A DNA stretch of 64,000 bases from Candidatus Endolissoclinum faulkneri L2 (GTDB taxonomy: Bacteria > Pseudomonadota > Alphaproteobacteria > Thalassobaculales > Thalassobaculaceae): positions 163,014-227,013 of the forward strand of contig NC_019566.1 of NCBI RefSeq assembly GCF_000319385.1. The letters are read 5' to 3'. The translations under genes were made by a program, and so were the position numbers. The notes beneath the pieces are model-generated. The model had not been told where the DNA came from. It searched no databases and was given only the letters and a program-made list of their open reading frames with translations. Below, in pieces: positions 42,327-52,492 of the stretch (positions are counted from its first letter, which is position 1; every line of letters starts with the position of its first letter).

Positions 42327-43993
42327 TTTTATGCTAAAATATTTCACCTTTCCGAAAATTAATCTTTACTAACTTTATCAACTATTTATGAGACGATAAT
42401 TACGTTAAATGGAAAAAATAGGCTGTCCGATTAATATAGTAAAATATTGGACATTACTAAATCACTATTCTATGGTAAGGCTAAACAAATCGTAACAATC
42501 ACCTTGAGAAATACAAAAGTTAAAACATAAATATATACAGTTAATTAACATATCGATAATATCAAATTGACTACTTACTCTTAATCGACAATAGCATTGT
42601 CATAAAACAATCAAGACTAGCCTCTCTAAGAGAGGCTCATTTAATAAAATACATAACTAATTTACAGCTAATGTTACAGGTATAATGAACTACCTTATGG
42701 TAGTTTGAAAAATACGACTTTATCGAGTAGTATTCATAAAAATCTAAAGATAACTAAATTTATAATTTTTTAAACCTAAAAAGAAGCATAATTATTTCTC
42801 TTCTCGAAGAAAACTATCTTGCTAGATAATAGTTATCTATAAGTTAACTGCGAACAATTTATAATCCCCAAGACTATATCATACATTTAGTATAATGTAT
42901 GCGATTAGTGTGTTATCAAGAACTAACAAAATTATTAGCTACTATATCCTCAGCAGGATCCTTCAAGTTATGATAAAATAGAATAAAAAATCAATTAAAA
43001 AAATATCAATACTCTACAATAAAACCTTTGATCATAGTACTACAAATAAAACGCAATTTGCAACGATAATATTTGAGATAATCTAGATTAAAGAAAAATA
43101 TTTGATAACTGTATAATTTTTATGTTTTATAAAAAAACAATTATCTATTTAGATAAGTAAAGATATTAAAATAGTTTATAATTAACTTAAGATAGGAGTA
43201 ATTTTTTTAAGCGATCAAATAGTAATGTATACTACTTAACATATAATACATTAAAACAAACAATATTTTATTGTAGGTAAATTAAAAATATAATCTAAGT
43301 GATAGATATTTTAAAAATGTATTAAAGCTCAGTCTAATTAAATTACTAGGTAAAGTAAAAATTTCTAATAAATTACATAGCTAGCAGACTAAAGACATGA
43401 TAACAATAAAAATTAACTAAATTAATAATAATTATTCTCTAATTAATCAATAGATAAGTAAATTTTTATCTTGTACTGTATGTTATTGAAATATACTTTT
43501 AGATATAAAAATTTGTATCTCAGGGAAAAATCGCATTTTATTATTGTATCTGTGTTTGATATTTCATTAAAAGGAAATTCAGCGATAAAATGGCTTATAA
43601 TAGCTAGTGATTTATAAAAAGCGTAATATTACAATAGATTTTACTCTTGATGCTGTATACTTTTGTTAAACAGAGCCACTATATCAAAAAAGCATTCATT
43701 AGTTCCATTCTTTGTGAAGAACTATAATTAATTTTAAATATATAGAACATTAATAGAGCAGTTATTTTGATAAAAATCAAATAAATATCAATATTATTCA
43801 ATATAAAACTATGCGAAATATTAACAAAAAATAACCTTTATAGGTAAATTATGACAATAACATGTTGATAACAATCAATCACACAAATCCTTCCTTATCT
43901 AAAAAAATAACGCATCATTTATTAAGATGATTAACCTATATAACAAGCATCTATGAATTTAAGCATAACGTTAACATTTTTATCAAGCGATGT
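42327..43993. other. 1.7-kb gene-free spacer at edge of ribosomal block
   Basis: Separates the adenosyltransferase gene from rplQ, the last gene of the ribosomal superoperon. No gene recognised. A compact hairpin at 42619-42637 is the main structured element. Confidence 0.6.
42619..42637. repeat. Compact GC-rich hairpin
   Basis: GCCTCTCT (42620-42627) and AGAGAGGC (42629-42636) are perfect complements flanked by one more A-T pair, giving a stem of about 8 bp with a TAA loop. It is GC-rich against an AT-rich background. It lies 1.36 kb past the rplQ stop, far for its terminator, and about 290 bases upstream of the adenosyltransferase gene. Confidence 0.45.
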
Positions 43994-44389
43994 TTATGAA
44001 CAAGTAATAGATCCATGTCCATGAGCAGCTTCGTCACGATCAACCAACTCTATCACTGCCATCGGAGCAGCATCGCCATGACGAAATCCGGCCTTTAGTA
44101 TACGTATGTATCCACCATTACGTTTTTTATAACGATTAGCTATACAATCAAATAGCTTGCGAGTCATTGTATCATCCTGTAATCGACTTGTAACGAGTCG
44201 ACGAGAGTGTAGGTCACTGCGCTTTGCTAAAGTAATCATCTTTTCAACAATTGGGCGTAATTCTTTTGCTTTAGGTAAGGTGGTCACGATTTGCTCATGC
44301 TTAATTAATGCTACCGCCATGTTTTTAAACATAGATTTACGATGGGAAGATGTGCGGTTAAGCTTGCGACCATTATTGCTATGACGCAT
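43994..44389 (-). CDS. rplQ: 50S ribosomal protein L17
   Basis: Large-subunit protein near the exit tunnel. From ATG 44389 the 131-residue product begins [18 protein letters not shown], the family start; AAGGAG lies 9 bases upstream, which rules out the longer GTG-type extension. It is the last gene of the superoperon, after rpoA, the conserved bacterial order. Confidence 0.96.
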   Translation of the reverse strand: MRHSNNGRKLNRTSSHRKSMFKNMAVALIKHEQIVTTLPKAKELRPIVEKMITLAKRSDLHSRRLVTSRLQDDTMTRKLFDCIANRYKKRNGGYIRILKAGFRHGDAAPMAVIELVDRDEAAHGHGSITCS

Positions 44390-44439
44390 AATAGCAATCT
44401 CCTTATGTGTACACATTACGCTCTAAGAACGTAAGACAA

Positions 44440-45456
44440 TTAGAATGGTTCTTCCAATCTCTTAGCCAGCTCATCTATATTTTCTGGAGGCCAAGCAGTA
44501 ATTTTCATACCAAGTGAAAGACCTAAAGAATTTAGCACTTCCTTAATCTCATTCAGAGACTTACGACCAAAATTTGGAGTACGAAGCAGTTCTGGCTCAG
44601 TTGTTTGAACTAATTCACCAATATAAACGATATTATCATTTTTCAAGCAATTTGCCGAACGGACCGAAAGCTCTAATTCTTCTACCTTACGTAGCAGGTT
44701 TTTGTTAAATGGTAGATCGTTAGTTTCTTCCGTTTTGCTACGTTGAACTGGCTCTTCAAAGTTTATAAAAAGTTGTAGTTGGTCTTGCAAAATACGAGCA
44801 GCATAAGCTATAGAATCATCTGGATTTAACGAACCATCAGTTTCAACTGTAATAGATAGCTTATCGTAGTCTGTTACTTGACCTACTCGAGTATTTTCCA
44901 CTTTGTAAGCTACTTGACGTACTGGGCTAAAAATAGCATCAATCGGTATTAGACCAATTTGTGTATCTTCCTGACGACTAGCTGAAGCCGGAACATATCC
45001 TTTACCATTCGCTACAGTTAATTCCATAGATAAAGAAGCATTACGATCCAAAGTGCAGATTGTATGATCAGGATTCATAATCTCAATATCTGATATTGCA
45101 TCAATATGACCTGCCTTTACTTCTCCTGGTCCCTTAGCCTTTAGGCGCATTTTTTTTTGGCTTTCTCCATACATGCGGATAGCAACTGCTTTAAGATTTA
45201 AAACTATATCAGTTACATCTTCACGAACACCAGGTATACTGGAGAACTCTTGAACTACACCGTCAATTTGAACTGCAGTTATTGCGGCTCCCTGCAAAGA
45301 TGAAAGAAGCACTCGACGCAAAGCGTTACCAAGCGTTAAACCAAATCCACGCTCCAACGGCTCTGCAACAATAGTTTTTTTGCGTTTAGCATCGTAGCCC
45401 GCTTGGAAATCAAGCTTCTTGGGCTTAATTAACGTCAGCCAATTTTTTTGTATCAC
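44440..45456 (-). CDS. rpoA: RNA polymerase alpha subunit
   Basis: 338 residues of standard layout. The N-terminal domain (about 1-235) dimerises and nucleates polymerase assembly, with [17 protein letters not shown] near the start. After a linker, the C-terminal domain (about 250-325) has the helix-hairpin-helix region with SVRSANCLK and [19 protein letters not shown], which contacts UP elements and activators. A complete alpha-CTD suggests activator- or UP-dependent promoters are still used. It lies between rpsK and rplQ. Confidence 0.97.
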   Translation of the reverse strand: MIQKNWLTLIKPKKLDFQAGYDAKRKKTIVAEPLERGFGLTLGNALRRVLLSSLQGAAITAVQIDGVVQEFSSIPGVREDVTDIVLNLKAVAIRMYGESQKKMRLKAKGPGEVKAGHIDAISDIEIMNPDHTICTLDRNASLSMELTVANGKGYVPASASRQEDTQIGLIPIDAIFSPVRQVAYKVENTRVGQVTDYDKLSITVETDGSLNPDDSIAYAARILQDQLQLFINFEEPVQRSKTEETNDLPFNKNLLRKVEELELSVRSANCLKNDNIVYIGELVQTTEPELLRTPNFGRKSLNEIKEVLNSLGLSLGMKITAWPPENIDELAKRLEEPF

Positions 45457-45548
45457 AACTTAACCTTTAATGTCAGTATATTCACACTGACCAATTAACG
45501 TGACAGACTCAGCCAAATTAAAATTAGCCAGAATGTTGATATTGTTTT

Positions 45549-45944
45549 TCATACTCGCCTACGTTTGCGTGGACGACAGCCATTATGAGGGATTGGTGTC
45601 ATATCTCGAATTGACATAACCTGAAAACCAACTGCCTGCAAGGCACGTAAGGCAGATTCACGACCTGATCCCGGGCCAGTAACTTCGACATCTAATGCCT
45701 TCATACCGTGTTCAACTGCTTTGCGACCAGCTCCCTCAGCGGCTACTTGAGCAGCGTACGGAGTAGATTTACGCGAACCCTTAAACCCCATCTGACCAGC
45801 AGATGACCAAGAAATAGCATTTCCTTGGGCATCTGTAATAGTAATTATAGTATTGTTAAAAGAAGCATTTACATGCGCAACGCCAGAAGTAATATTCTTC
45901 TTTTCTCGTCGACGAACTCTTCCTTGAAGCGTTTGCTTTATCAT
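45549..45944 (-). CDS. rpsK: 30S ribosomal protein S11
   Basis: 131-residue platform protein of the small subunit. Recognised by [18 protein letters not shown], the [15 protein letters not shown] segment and the conserved C-terminus with [15 protein letters not shown]. The start is ATG at 45944 with an upstream AGGAG. It lies between rpsM and rpoA, as in other alphaproteobacteria. Confidence 0.97.
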   Translation of the reverse strand: MIKQTLQGRVRRREKKNITSGVAHVNASFNNTIITITDAQGNAISWSSAGQMGFKGSRKSTPYAAQVAAEGAGRKAVEHGMKALDVEVTGPGSGRESALRALQAVGFQVMSIRDMTPIPHNGCRPRKRRRV

Positions 45945-46003
45945 TAATTTCCTATCTCCTTATATGCTAACTTGACTGAAAAAAAATCACGCAAGAATCA
46001 ATT

Positions 46004-46372
46004 TTACTTCTTTTTCCCGGCAATCGCCCTTGCTGGCCCCTTACGAGTTCGAGCATTTGTATGCGTTCGCTGGCCACGAACAGGAAGACCCTTACGGTGT
46101 CGCAATCCACGATAGCAACCTAGATCCATTAATCTCTTTATGCTTATCGACGTCAGTCGACGTAAATCGCCTTCAACTACTAAATCACTATCAATCATTC
46201 CTCGTAATCGTAATAGCTCATCCTCAGACATATCCCGAACCCTTCGCCTAATGGGTATGCCCACTTGTGTGCATAATTTTTGAGCAGTTGTACGCCCAAT
46301 TCCATGAACATAGGTTAAAGCAATAACAACACGTTTCTGCGTAGGAATGTTTACACCAGCTATGCGAGCCAC
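46004..46372 (-). CDS. rpsM: 30S ribosomal protein S13
   Basis: 122-residue head protein of the small subunit, forming bridges to the 50S. I place the start at GTG 46372, giving [15 protein letters not shown], the family N-terminus, with AGGAG about 7 bases upstream; the earlier GTG at 46387 would put that site inside the gene. The helix [19 protein letters not shown] and the basic tail [12 protein letters not shown] are typical. A candidate promoter lies 113 bases upstream. Confidence 0.96.
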   Translation of the reverse strand: MARIAGVNIPTQKRVVIALTYVHGIGRTTAQKLCTQVGIPIRRRVRDMSEDELLRLRGMIDSDLVVEGDLRRLTSISIKRLMDLGCYRGLRHRKGLPVRGQRTHTNARTRKGPARAIAGKKK

Positions 46373-46484
46373 CTTTGCTCTCCTCACTCAAAATTCGAGG
46401 TATTAAAACACTAAAAATATCCGCGGGGAAAACTCCTAATTGTTATCAGTTTACACAATTAATTAAAATAATTAAGCTATATCA

Positions 46485-46512
46485 AGTATAATCAAGCAAA
46501 CTTTGAAGTCAA
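46485..46512 (-). promoter_or_regulatory. Candidate internal promoter for rpsM-rpsK-rpoA-rplQ
   Basis: On the minus strand TTGACT (46507-46512) and TATACT (46485-46490, 5 of 6 to consensus) are separated by 16 bases. They lie in the 226-base gap between adk and rpsM, the only sizeable gap in this part of the block. It would let the alpha operon be transcribed apart from the upstream genes. Confidence 0.5.
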
Positions 46513-46598
46513 TATTCCAGAACTTGCCATAGAGAAAAGCATAATATGCCTAATTTACTATCCTCGCAATCAGTTTAGCTGATCTATTCATTAAAGTT

Positions 46599-47162
46599 TT
46601 AAACAGCAAGGATTTTTTCTATTTGACTAGTAACATCATCCATTGGTTTCATAGCATCTATAACATTTAACAGGAATCTTCCTTGGTAATATGGCACTAT
46701 AGAAGAAGTTTGCTCATGATAGATACTCATTCGCTTACGTATAGTATCGTCGTTATCATCGCTACGGTTTTCTTCAGTCGCACGCTTAAGAATACGCTTA
46801 ACCATCTGTTCTTTGTCCACACAAAACTCTATCACGTGATCTATCCGAAGGCTTTTTTGTGACAACATATATTCTAAAGCATTTGCTTGAGCGATGTTAC
46901 GCGGAAAACCATCTAGAATAAAGCCTTTTGAACAATCAGGATCATCAATACGCTCAGATATCATTTGCATAATTATATTATCTGATACTAAATTGCCAGC
47001 ATCTATCACTGCTTTGATTTCATGAGCTATATCTGAAGCGGAAGAAATTGTTCTTCTTAGCATGTCGCCAGTAGACAATTGCTTTACTCCCAACCTTTTT
47101 TCAAGTCGTTTTGCTTGGGTACCTTTGCCTGCACCAGGTGGACCCAAAAGAATTAGATTCAT
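46599..47162 (-). CDS. adk: Adenylate kinase
   Basis: Interconverts ATP+AMP and 2 ADP. The 187-residue protein has the P-loop GPPGAGKGTQA at residues 7-17, the AMP-site LSTGDMLR and GFPRNIAQA segments, and a short LID region (TEENRSDDNDDTIRKR) rather than the long zinc-type LID. It is thus the short form common in alphaproteobacteria. The start overlaps the secY stop by 4 bases, indicating coupling, in the usual secY-adk-rpsM order. Confidence 0.96.
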   Translation of the reverse strand: MNLILLGPPGAGKGTQAKRLEKRLGVKQLSTGDMLRRTISSASDIAHEIKAVIDAGNLVSDNIIMQMISERIDDPDCSKGFILDGFPRNIAQANALEYMLSQKSLRIDHVIEFCVDKEQMVKRILKRATEENRSDDNDDTIRKRMSIYHEQTSSIVPYYQGRFLLNVIDAMKPMDDVTSQIEKILAV

Positions 47163-48517
47163 ATGCTTTTACCCTTACTAAATCTTGATTTTTTAATCAG
47201 CCCCTCGTACTGATGTGCTAATAAATGGGACTGAATTTGGGTGACTGTATCTATGGTAACAGTAACGACGATAAGTAGGCTAGTACCGCCAAAATAGAAC
47301 GGTACTGCAAGCTGACTGATCAATAATTCTGGTAGAACACAAACAAAGGATAAATAAGCAGCACCGATGACAGTCAAACGCATTAACACAAAATCAAGGT
47401 AGTTGGAAGTATTTTTACCGGGTCGAATACCTGGTAAAAAACCACCATATTTTCGCAAATTTTCGGCAGTTTCTTGTGGATTAAATACAATTGAAGTGTA
47501 AAAAAAAGAAAAAAATACAATTAAGCATACATAAATTGCTATGTAAAGAGGATTACCGTGGCCAAGTAAAATAGTGATTTTTGATAACCAATTATCTGTA
47601 GCATTTTTGTTACCTGATGATAAACTCGCGATCGTAACTGGCATCAATAGTAGAGAGCTGGCAAAAATCGGTGGTATTACACCAGATACATTGATTTTTA
47701 AAGGTAGATGTGAGCTATCAGTATTAGTCATGCGCTTGCCAAGTTGGCGTTTTGGATACTGCACCAGAATTTTGCGCTGAGAACGTTCGATAAAACAGAT
47801 AAAAGCGATTACAGCCCAACCCATAATCAGAAGAACTGGGATACCGATAGCTGGCAGTGCTCCTGTGCGGCCTAGCTCAAACAAGTTAGCTACAGCAGAG
47901 GGCAGATTCGCAACAATGCCAGAAAATATTATGAGTGATACACCATTGCCTATACCGCGAGCAGTAATCTGTTCTCCAAGCCACATTAAAAAAATAGTAC
48001 CACCAACCAATGTGATCACTGTAGTCGTGCGGAAAAATGTACCAGGATTTAAAACAGCTCCCAATGCACCGAAACTATATATTGATTCAAGACCAACAGC
48101 AATTCCATAGGATTGAAAAGATGCTAAAATAACGGTTAAATAGCGTGTGTATTGGTTGATTGTTTTACGGCCAACTTCACCTTCTTTTTTTATGGATTCC
48201 AGAGCAGGAATAACAGAAGTCATAAGCTGCATAATGATAGCAGCTGAGATATACGGCATGATATTAAGTGCAAAAATCGTCATACGACTAAGCGCACCAC
48301 CAGAAAACATGTTAAATATATCCAGTATGCCACCTTGAGTATTATGAAATATTTGTTTTAAAACTTCTGGATCGATTCCAGGTACAGGAATGTATGTACC
48401 AAGCCTGTAGACTATCAGAGCACCTAGAGTAAACCAGATACGCTTCTTTAGTTCAGTTGCCTTTGAAAAGGCGCTAAAGTTTAGTTGCGAGGTGATATGG
48501 TCAACATTAGTGGCCAT
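47159..48517 (-). CDS. secY: Protein translocase subunit SecY
   Basis: The channel subunit of the Sec translocon, 452 residues with ten membrane segments. Recognisable parts are the N-terminal KRIWFTLGALIVYRLGTYIPVPGID, the plug and TM2 region with FNMFSGGALSRMTIFALNIMPYISA, and the C5/C6 segments with FNPQETAENLRKYGGFLPGIRPG. The start is ATG at 48517, 79 bases after rplO. Export of envelope and lipoproteins (see lgt) depends on it. Confidence 0.97.
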   Translation of the reverse strand: MATNVDHITSQLNFSAFSKATELKKRIWFTLGALIVYRLGTYIPVPGIDPEVLKQIFHNTQGGILDIFNMFSGGALSRMTIFALNIMPYISAAIIMQLMTSVIPALESIKKEGEVGRKTINQYTRYLTVILASFQSYGIAVGLESIYSFGALGAVLNPGTFFRTTTVITLVGGTIFLMWLGEQITARGIGNGVSLIIFSGIVANLPSAVANLFELGRTGALPAIGIPVLLIMGWAVIAFICFIERSQRKILVQYPKRQLGKRMTNTDSSHLPLKINVSGVIPPIFASSLLLMPVTIASLSSGNKNATDNWLSKITILLGHGNPLYIAIYVCLIVFFSFFYTSIVFNPQETAENLRKYGGFLPGIRPGKNTSNYLDFVLMRLTVIGAAYLSFVCVLPELLISQLAVPFYFGGTSLLIVVTVTIDTVTQIQSHLLAHQYEGLIKKSRFSKGKSI

Positions 48518-48596
48518 GACTTCATTCTTCTTGTCCTAAGTAGAGTCGCCAAAGAAATAGGATAGAAACAGAAGAATATGGCATATAAAAGCCAAT

Positions 48597-49088
48597 TTAC
48601 TCTCCCATACACTTTGATTTTATAGTAAAATCTGTGATAATTGAACCGCCAATTTTCTCTACGGCGTTGATCGCAGCTTTAGAAGCGGCGGTAACTTTGA
48701 AATTAACCTTGGAAAATATTCTACCATTTGCTAAAAGCCGTACCCCATGTCTAGAATAGTTAGCAAGACCAATAGTTTTGAGTAATGCCTCATCTATTTC
48801 TTCCTCAGTATTGATTTTGCCTTTATCGATTGCAGATTGCACACTGCCTAGATTAACCAAATTAAAATTTTTAGTAAAGTTATAATTATTGAAACCACGC
48901 TTCGGTAAACGTCGATAAATCGGCATTTGGCCACCTTCAAAACCATTGATAGATACGCCGCAACGCGCTTTTTGACCTTTATGTCCTTTACAGCAAGTTT
49001 TACCCATACCAGAGCCAATACCTCGACCGATACGTTTACGTGGCCTGGTCGATCCATTATTATCATTAAGCTCGTTTAATTTCACCAT
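48597..49088 (-). CDS. rplO: 50S ribosomal protein L15
   Basis: 163 residues. The N-terminal extended region RKRIGRGIGSGMGKTCCKGHKGQKAR is rich in Gly/Lys/Arg, as is normal for L15, and is followed by GFEGGQMPIYRRLPKRGF. A consecutive cysteine pair (about residues 31-32) replaces the usual Thr/Ser-Ala-type residues, a minor oddity. It follows rpmD after a gap containing a 17-bp hairpin. Confidence 0.96.
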   Translation of the reverse strand: MVKLNELNDNNGSTRPRKRIGRGIGSGMGKTCCKGHKGQKARCGVSINGFEGGQMPIYRRLPKRGFNNYNFTKNFNLVNLGSVQSAIDKGKINTEEEIDEALLKTIGLANYSRHGVRLLANGRIFSKVNFKVTAASKAAINAVEKIGGSIITDFTIKSKCMGE

Positions 49089-49120
49089 TCAATTCTCTTC
49101 TAGATATTATCTATATAACC

Positions 49121-49158
49121 ACTAATTGACTAGCTTCGAGAGAAGCTAGTCAATTAGT
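49121..49158 (-). repeat. 17-bp perfect hairpin between rpmD and rplO
   Basis: ACTAATTGACTAGCTTC (49121-49137) pairs exactly with 49142-49158 around a 4-base loop. It begins 3 bases after the rpmD stop and ends 32 bases before the rplO start, inside an otherwise tightly packed operon. In the transcript it is a very stable stem with a UCUC loop and no U-tract following, which argues against complete termination. It may be an RNase site, a partial attenuator or a stability element. Confidence 0.75.
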
Positions 49159-49161
49159 TAA

Positions 49162-49353
49162 TCAAACATTGTGAACAATTTCAATTAAGTGTTTAACTTT
49201 GCTAATCATGCCTTGCACTGCAGGAGTATCATCAAGCCTGCTTTCACGCCTTAGTTTACCCAGACCAAGACCTCTTAGAGTCGCTATTTGATTTTTTTTA
49301 CGACCTGAACCACTACGAATTTGCCGCACGGTAATTACATTTTTATTTGTCAT
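49162..49353 (-). CDS. rpmD: 50S ribosomal protein L30
   Basis: 63 residues, the usual small size. It has the VRQIRSGSGRKKNQIATLRGLGLGKLRRESRLDDTPAVQGMI-type pattern of bacterial L30, where a hydrophobic strand is followed by the Leu-Gly-Leu-Gly/Lys turn. The start is ATG at 49353, 18 bases after rpsE. A strong hairpin follows its stop. Confidence 0.95.
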   Translation of the reverse strand: MTNKNVITVRQIRSGSGRKKNQIATLRGLGLGKLRRESRLDDTPAVQGMISKVKHLIEIVHNV

Positions 49354-49371
49354 CGCTAAAGTTCTTTTCTA

Positions 49372-49947
49372 TTATTTCGCATTAGCGGATTGCAATGTAG
49401 TGTTTTGCTGCCTATCGCGATGAAAAATTTCTGCCACTTTTTTACCTCTCCTGGCGGCGACAAATCTTGGTGCATGAATGTTACATAATGCACCAAACGT
49501 TGCCTTAATAATATTGTGCGGGTTTGATGTACCAATTGACTTCGCAACAACGTCCTGTACGCCAAGTATTTCAAAAATAGCTCGCATTGGCCCACCTGCA
49601 ATTATGCCAGTCCCCGCTGGTGCTGCACGTAATGCAACACGACCTGCCCCAAAACGGCCGGTAATATCGTGGTGTAGAGTACGCCCTTCACGTAAGGGGA
49701 CTCTAATCATTGATCGTTTAGCTTGCTCTGCTGCTTTGCGAATGGCTTCAGGAACTTCTCGCGCTTTACCTGAGCCATGACCGACTCGGCCGCGCCTGTC
49801 ACCTACTATAACAATAGCAGCAAAACCAAAACGACGACCCCCCTTGACAACCTTAGCTACACGGTTGATACCTACTAACTTTTCGGTCAGATCGCTTTCT
49901 TGTCGATCACGATCTCTGTTGCGGTCTTTTCTTTCATGACGTGCCAT
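49372..49947 (-). CDS. rpsE: 30S ribosomal protein S5
   Basis: 191-residue decoding-fidelity protein of the small subunit. After a charged N-terminus ([17 protein letters not shown]) come the double-stranded RNA-binding fold with [26 protein letters not shown] and the C-terminal domain with [21 protein letters not shown] and [12 protein letters not shown]. The sequence is fully conserved in the loops where ram mutations occur. It lies between rplR and rpmD. Confidence 0.97.
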   Translation of the reverse strand: MARHERKDRNRDRDRQESDLTEKLVGINRVAKVVKGGRRFGFAAIVIVGDRRGRVGHGSGKAREVPEAIRKAAEQAKRSMIRVPLREGRTLHHDITGRFGAGRVALRAAPAGTGIIAGGPMRAIFEILGVQDVVAKSIGTSNPHNIIKATFGALCNIHAPRFVAARRGKKVAEIFHRDRQQNTTLQSANAK

Positions 49948-49960
49948 CTATCAGTCTTTC

Positions 49961-50323
49961 TTAAAACTTAAGGCCAAATTTTCGCGCAGCATCAGCAAGC
50001 GATTTAACACGGCCGTGATATATATATCCTCCGCGGTCAAACACTACGTCACGCAAACCTTTTTCGATTCCACGCAAGGCTAATAATCTACCAACCGCTT
50101 GAGCTGCAGTTTTATCAGCACCTGTTTTCAGGCGGCCCTTTAGCTCTTTATCAATGGAAGAAGCCGATACAATCGTATTACCATCGACTAAATTAATGAT
50201 TTGAGCGTAAATATTCTTAGATGATCTGAATACTGACAATCGCTTCCGACCGCCAGCAGTGCGATTAATCCGCGCACGATTTCGCATCTTACGACGCTTA
50301 AACATTTCACCAGCTGAAAGCAT
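49961..50323 (-). CDS. rplR: 50S ribosomal protein L18
   Basis: 120-residue 5S rRNA-binding protein. The start is ATG at 50323 ([20 protein letters not shown]), with GGGAG six bases upstream; a longer open frame to 50467 only overlaps rplF and is not used. [21 protein letters not shown] and the final [26 protein letters not shown] are the family hallmarks. Confidence 0.96.
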   Translation of the reverse strand: MLSAGEMFKRRKMRNRARINRTAGGRKRLSVFRSSKNIYAQIINLVDGNTIVSASSIDKELKGRLKTGADKTAAQAVGRLLALRGIEKGLRDVVFDRGGYIYHGRVKSLADAARKFGLKF

Positions 50324-50333
50324 CGAAAACTCC

Positions 50334-50867
50334 CTATTTCTTTTTACCTTCCTTAATAAGGATAACCTCATTAGCGTACTTGATACCTTTACCTTTAAAC
50401 GGTTCAGGCGGACGGCATGCTCGAATTTCTGCTGCAAATTGACCAACGAGTTGTTTGTCTGCTCCACTTATAGAAATTGTGGTCGCACGTTCACACCTTA
50501 TTGTGATTCCCTTAGGAATAAACAATCGTACAGAATGACTAAATCCCAGTGCTAATTCAAGATTAGCATCCATAATTGTGGCGCGATAGCCTACACCATT
50601 AATTTCAAGATCAACGTTATAACCAGTGGAGACACCAACAATAATATTATTAACCAAAGATCTGGTAGTACCCCACATAGCTCGCGCACGCTTAGTGTTA
50701 CGTTTTGGAGTAAGCTTTACAAGATTATCTTCTCGCACAACATTCACTTGTGGTAATATTGGCGCTGATAAAGCTCCAAGAGTGCCTACTGCTTTAACTT
50801 CTTTATTAGTAATTTCAATGTTTACATTGGCTGGAATTGCTATTGGATATTTACCGACACGTGACAT
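50334..50867 (-). CDS. rplF: 50S ribosomal protein L6
   Basis: 177 residues with two repeated L6 folds. It begins [15 protein letters not shown], and the C-terminal repeat carries the rRNA-binding signature [18 protein letters not shown]. The start is ATG at 50867 and it lies between rpsH and rplR. Normal length. Confidence 0.97.
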   Translation of the reverse strand: MSRVGKYPIAIPANVNIEITNKEVKAVGTLGALSAPILPQVNVVREDNLVKLTPKRNTKRARAMWGTTRSLVNNIIVGVSTGYNVDLEINGVGYRATIMDANLELALGFSHSVRLFIPKGITIRCERATTISISGADKQLVGQFAAEIRACRPPEPFKGKGIKYANEVILIKEGKKK

Positions 50868-50880
50868 GATAGACTCCTAA

Positions 50881-51279
50881 TCAGAATACCCGACAGAGGA
50901 TCTCGCCACCGACATTAGATGCACGAGCCTCATGATCAGACATTACACCACGGGGTGTCGATAAAATCGCAATTCCAAGACCGTTATAAACGCGCTGCAA
51001 GTTCCTTATTTTGGAGTAAACTCGAAGACCTGGAGTAGATACTCGCACAATTTTTTTTATTACTGGCTCGCCTTCAAAATACCTTAATTCTATTTCAATG
51101 TTAGTGATACCATTGCTGATATTTTCTTGCGAATAAGTGCTTATATATCCCTCACGCTGTAAAACAGCTAGCACATTCTTACGCAAACGTGAAGCTGGTG
51201 TAACAACGACTGACTTACGTGCATTCTGACCGTTACGAATCCTGGTCAGCATATCACCAAGAGGATCACTCATTGACAT
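50881..51279 (-). CDS. rpsH: 30S ribosomal protein S8
   Basis: 132-residue central-domain protein, in other bacteria also the translational repressor of the spc operon. The N-terminus MSMSDPLGDMLTRIRNGQ and the C-terminal GLGIAILSTPRGVMSDHEARASNVGGEILCRVF are canonical. An internal ATG two codons on is an alternative start. It lies between rpsN and rplF. Confidence 0.97.
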   Translation of the reverse strand: MSMSDPLGDMLTRIRNGQNARKSVVVTPASRLRKNVLAVLQREGYISTYSQENISNGITNIEIELRYFEGEPVIKKIVRVSTPGLRVYSKIRNLQRVYNGLGIAILSTPRGVMSDHEARASNVGGEILCRVF

Positions 51280-51292
51280 TTATCGCCTACCT

Positions 51293-51598
51293 TTACCAAC
51301 TTGACTTGACTAAGCCTGGAATTTGACCAGTAGAACCCAGAGCACGTAGGGCAATCCGTGAAAGCTTAAACTTACGATATACTCCCCTTGGGCGTCCAGT
51401 AAGCTCACAACGATTACGAATACGTTCTTTAGCACCGTTTTTAGGAAGTTTTTGCATTTTAAGCTGTGCAGCAAAACGCTCTTCAATTGGTAATGAGCGA
51501 TTCATTGCAATTGCTTTCAAACGCGCACGCTTTGCCGCTTGCTGCACATGTAGCTTGCGATTAGATTTGTTCCTTTCAACAGCGCTTTTCTTAGCCAT
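51293..51598 (-). CDS. rpsN: 30S ribosomal protein S14
   Basis: 101 residues, the long, zinc-free form: the single cysteine in [24 protein letters not shown] lacks the partner cysteines of the short zinc form. The C-terminus [11 protein letters not shown] is typical. Start ATG at 51598. It lies between rplE and rpsH. Confidence 0.97.
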   Translation of the reverse strand: MAKKSAVERNKSNRKLHVQQAAKRARLKAIAMNRSLPIEERFAAQLKMQKLPKNGAKERIRNRCELTGRPRGVYRKFKLSRIALRALGSTGQIPGLVKSSW

Positions 51599-51616
51599 AT
51601 AATCCTCTAGATTCGA

Positions 51617-52156
51617 TCAATTAATGAACGGAAAATGAAAATGTTTAAGTAATTCGCGTGCTTCGTTATCGGTATTAGCATTGGTAACTACTACAACATC
51701 CATGCCTTTAATGTTGTCAACCTTGTCATAATCAATTTCTGGAAAAACAATCTGCTCTTTAATGCCCATAGAATAGTTACCACGACTATCAAAACTTTTT
51801 GGGTTTAGTCCTCGAAAATCTCTCACCCTGGGTAGGGCAATGTTTATTAAACGATCTAGAAATTCATACATTCTATCACGACGTAATGTTACTTTTACGC
51901 CAATTGGCATATTGGCACGCAACTTAAATCCAGCAATAGACTTTTTAGCACGTGTTACTACTGGTTTCTGTCCGGTGATTAAAGCAACCTCATTAATAGC
52001 CGACTGAATTTTTTTGCTATCACTAACAGCTTCGCCAACGCCCATATTTAAAACGACTTTAAGTACCTTAGGTATCTGATGTATATTTTTGTAGCCAAAA
52101 GTGGACTGTAAATTAGGGCGTATACGTTCAATGTATTCTTTGTACAAACGAGTCAT
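51617..52156 (-). CDS. rplE: 50S ribosomal protein L5
   Basis: 179-residue 5S rRNA-binding protein of the central protuberance. I use the ATG at 52156 ([16 protein letters not shown]); a TTG directly before it is possible. [39 protein letters not shown] and the [14 protein letters not shown] segment identify it. It lies 6 bases after rplX. Confidence 0.97.
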   Translation of the reverse strand: MTRLYKEYIERIRPNLQSTFGYKNIHQIPKVLKVVLNMGVGEAVSDSKKIQSAINEVALITGQKPVVTRAKKSIAGFKLRANMPIGVKVTLRRDRMYEFLDRLINIALPRVRDFRGLNPKSFDSRGNYSMGIKEQIVFPEIDYDKVDNIKGMDVVVVTNANTDNEARELLKHFHFPFIN

Positions 52157-52162
52157 CAAGCT

Positions 52163-52492
52163 TTACCTTACAACCAAGTGTGTACTAATCAACTGGCCAG
52201 ATCGTTTAGCAACGCGAACCTTATTGCCATCTCTTTCTTCGAAACGAATACGAGTAGACTTATTCGACGCAGGATCTATATGCATAACGTTAGATATATC
52301 TATAGCAGCTTCGCGCTCAATAATACCTCCCGGTGAATTTTGGTTCGGACGTGTATGACGTTTTATTATATTCACACCCTCTATAACCAAACGATTATCT
52401 GATGGCATTACTCGTAATACTTTACCCATCTTACCTCTATCGCGACCGGTGATAACAATCACCCAATCTCCTTTTCTGATACGTGCTGACAT
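52163..52492 (-). CDS. rplX: 50S ribosomal protein L24
   Basis: 109 residues with the KOW motif [21 protein letters not shown] near the N-terminus and [12 protein letters not shown] following. It helps start 50S assembly. The ATG at 52492 overlaps the rplN TGA in a TGATG arrangement, implying coupling; the GTG just upstream is a less likely start. Confidence 0.96.
   Translation of the reverse strand: MSARIRKGDWVIVITGRDRGKMGKVLRVMPSDNRLVIEGVNIIKRHTRPNQNSPGGIIEREAAIDISNVMHIDPASNKSTRIRFEERDGNKVRVAKRSGQLISTHLVVR

Noticed and set aside
50324..50467. N-terminal extension of rplR into rplF
   Set aside because: The family start MLSAGEMF at 50323 has a good GGGAG site; the extension is only rplF read in another frame.
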